Both the position numbers and the translations under genes were made by a program. This document shows, one piece after another, positions 32,755 to 33,701 of a DNA stretch of 33,701 nucleotides (position 1 is the stretch's first letter; each line of letters opens with the position of its first letter). The notes beneath the pieces are model-generated. The model worked only from the letters and a program-made list of their open reading frames with translations, did not search any database and was not told the origin of the DNA. The DNA comes from Salinivenus sp. Its GTDB lineage: Bacteria > Bacteroidota > Rhodothermia > Rhodothermales > Salinibacteraceae. The stretch lies in the NCBI GenBank assembly GCA_018609755.1, contig JAHENZ010000276.1:1-33701 (forward strand), in the 5' to 3' direction.

Positions 32755-33701
32755 ATGCAACCGTTTCCAACCTCCTTTCGGCCCCTGTTCGCCCGTGTCG
32801 GCTCTGTGGCTCTCACCCTCGTCACGATCGGCGTGCTCGTGCTCCCCGCCCAGGCCCAGACGCACGAGGTACAGTCGCCTGACGGAAAGGTCGTCGCGAC
32901 CGTGCAGACCGACGGCCCCCATCTGAGCTATTCTGTGTCCTACGACGGGCAAACGATCGTGGAGCCGTCGCCCATTTCCATGACGCTGGCCGGGCGGACG
33001 GTCCTCGGCGCGAATCCGAGCGTCGAAACCACCTCCCGACGCCAGGGAAACGAAACCCTGGAGCCGGTCGTGCCGGAGAAATTCGCCGAGATCCCCAACC
33101 AGTTCCGCGAGCTCCGCATCGACTTTGCCAAGGACTTCTCCCTGGTCGTGCGGGCGTACGACGGCGGTGCGGCCTACCGCTTCGAAACCAGCCGGGGCGA
33201 CCGCATCACCGTAGAGACGGAGCAGGCCACCTTCGATCTGGCCGACGGGCAAGGCACCGGGCTTCCCACGCTGTACTGGGCGCGCAACGAGAACAGCTTC
33301 ATCACGCACTCGGAGTCCTACTATCAGCCGCCCATGCCGCTCGACAGCATCGGCGGGCAAATGAGTACGCTTCCCCTCCTCGCCACCTACGAAGACGGGC
33401 CGCGCGTGGCCGTCACGGAAGCCAACCTGCGGGACTACGCCGGGATGTTTGTAACAGGCGACTACGCAGCACGAGAGGGGGACGCCCGCCTCCATGGCAC
33501 CTTTCCGGAAGTCGCGACGGACGTGGCCATCTTTCAGGACGACGAGCGCAACACCTATCCCACCGAGCGAGCCGACTACATCGCCCGGACGAGTGGCGAG
33601 CGGGCCTTCCCCTGGCGCGCTGTTATCGTAGAGGAGAATGACGCCGCTCTGCTCGAAAACCAGCTCGTCTACAAGCTGGGACCGGAACTCCGCCTCGACG
33701 A
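32755..33701 (+). CDS. GH97 family glycosidase (3' end outside window)
   Basis: Exported glycoside hydrolase, likely alpha-glucosidase or alpha-galactosidase. The frame opens with ATG 32755 and runs to the end of the window with no stop (315 codons visible). The signal peptide has core VALTLVTIGVLVLPAQAQ, with likely cleavage near residue 35. The GH97 N-terminal beta-sandwich is recognisable: VQSPDGKVVATVQTDG, LSYSVSYDG, QFRELRIDF, VVRAYDGGAAYRFET, YWARNENSFITHSESYYQP, LPLLATYEDGPRVAVTEANL, DYAGMF and FPWRAVIVEEN. The catalytic barrel, which would tell inverting glucosidase from retaining galactosidase, lies beyond the window. The gene is divergent from the CRTAC1-like/susCD genes and completes a polysaccharide-utilisation locus. 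Confidence 0.9.
   Translation, partial: MQPFPTSFRPLFARVGSVALTLVTIGVLVLPAQAQTHEVQSPDGKVVATVQTDGPHLSYSVSYDGQTIVEPSPISMTLAGRTVLGANPSVETTSRRQGNETLEPVVPEKFAEIPNQFRELRIDFAKDFSLVVRAYDGGAAYRFETSRGDRITVETEQATFDLADGQGTGLPTLYWARNENSFITHSESYYQPPMPLDSIGGQMSTLPLLATYEDGPRVAVTEANLRDYAGMFVTGDYAAREGDARLHGTFPEVATDVAIFQDDERNTYPTERADYIARTSGERAFPWRAVIVEENDAALLENQLVYKLGPELRLD

Overview
The window is a GC-rich bacterial chromosome segment with acidic, Asp/Glu-rich proteins. It carries SusC/SusD outer-membrane pairs, Tat-exported sugar enzymes and a GH97 glycosidase. This points to a halophilic Bacteroidota/Rhodothermota organism of the Salinibacter type. That assignment is inferred from gene content and protein character, not from a marker gene.

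Layout, left to right. (1) The 3' part of a rhomboid protease, then ispG (non-mevalonate isoprenoid pathway). (2) A 600-bp gap holding a 130-bp inverted-repeat element (MITE-like), then a small TMEM220-type membrane protein. (3) A complete six-gene ebo cluster on the + strand in the order eboE-eboF-eboA-eboB-eboC-eboD. It encodes a TIM-barrel isomerase-like protein, an alkaline-phosphatase-fold protein with altered metal ligands, EboA, a TatD-like hydrolase, a UbiA prenyltransferase and a DHQ-synthase-like sugar-phosphate cyclase. (4) On the minus strand, a SUMF1-like protein, a Tat-exported Gfo/Idh/MocA oxidoreductase and a galactokinase-like GHMP kinase. An exported ApbE flavin transferase is divergent from this group. 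(5) A Tat-exported hydroxypyruvate-isomerase-like protein and a second copy of the MITE-like repeat. (6) A large minus-strand glycan-uptake region: three tandem ~1,150-residue FG-GAP/VCBS + ASPIC/UnbV (CRTAC1-like) lipoproteins, then susC, then susD. (7) A divergent GH97 glycosidase, cut by the window end.

How the genes may work together. The ebo cluster is associated with moving or maturing a small metabolite across the inner membrane; in Nostoc it is needed to get scytonemin precursors to the periplasm. No scytonemin genes are present here, so its cargo is unknown. EboC should use a prenyl diphosphate, and ispG, upstream, supplies the isoprenoid precursor HMBPP. The right half looks like a polysaccharide utilisation locus: GH97 cleaves an alpha-linked glycoside, SusC/SusD import the product, and galactokinase, the oxidoreductase and the isomerase-like protein could process sugars. 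Candidate LacI-family operator palindromes lie in front of both susC and the GH97 gene.

The signals most worth following are the pair of MITE-like repeats, the rearranged ebo cluster with its non-canonical phosphatase-fold member, the perfect palindrome between eboA and eboB, the triple CRTAC1-like array with a locally homogenised stretch, and the structured intergenic regions around susC/susD.
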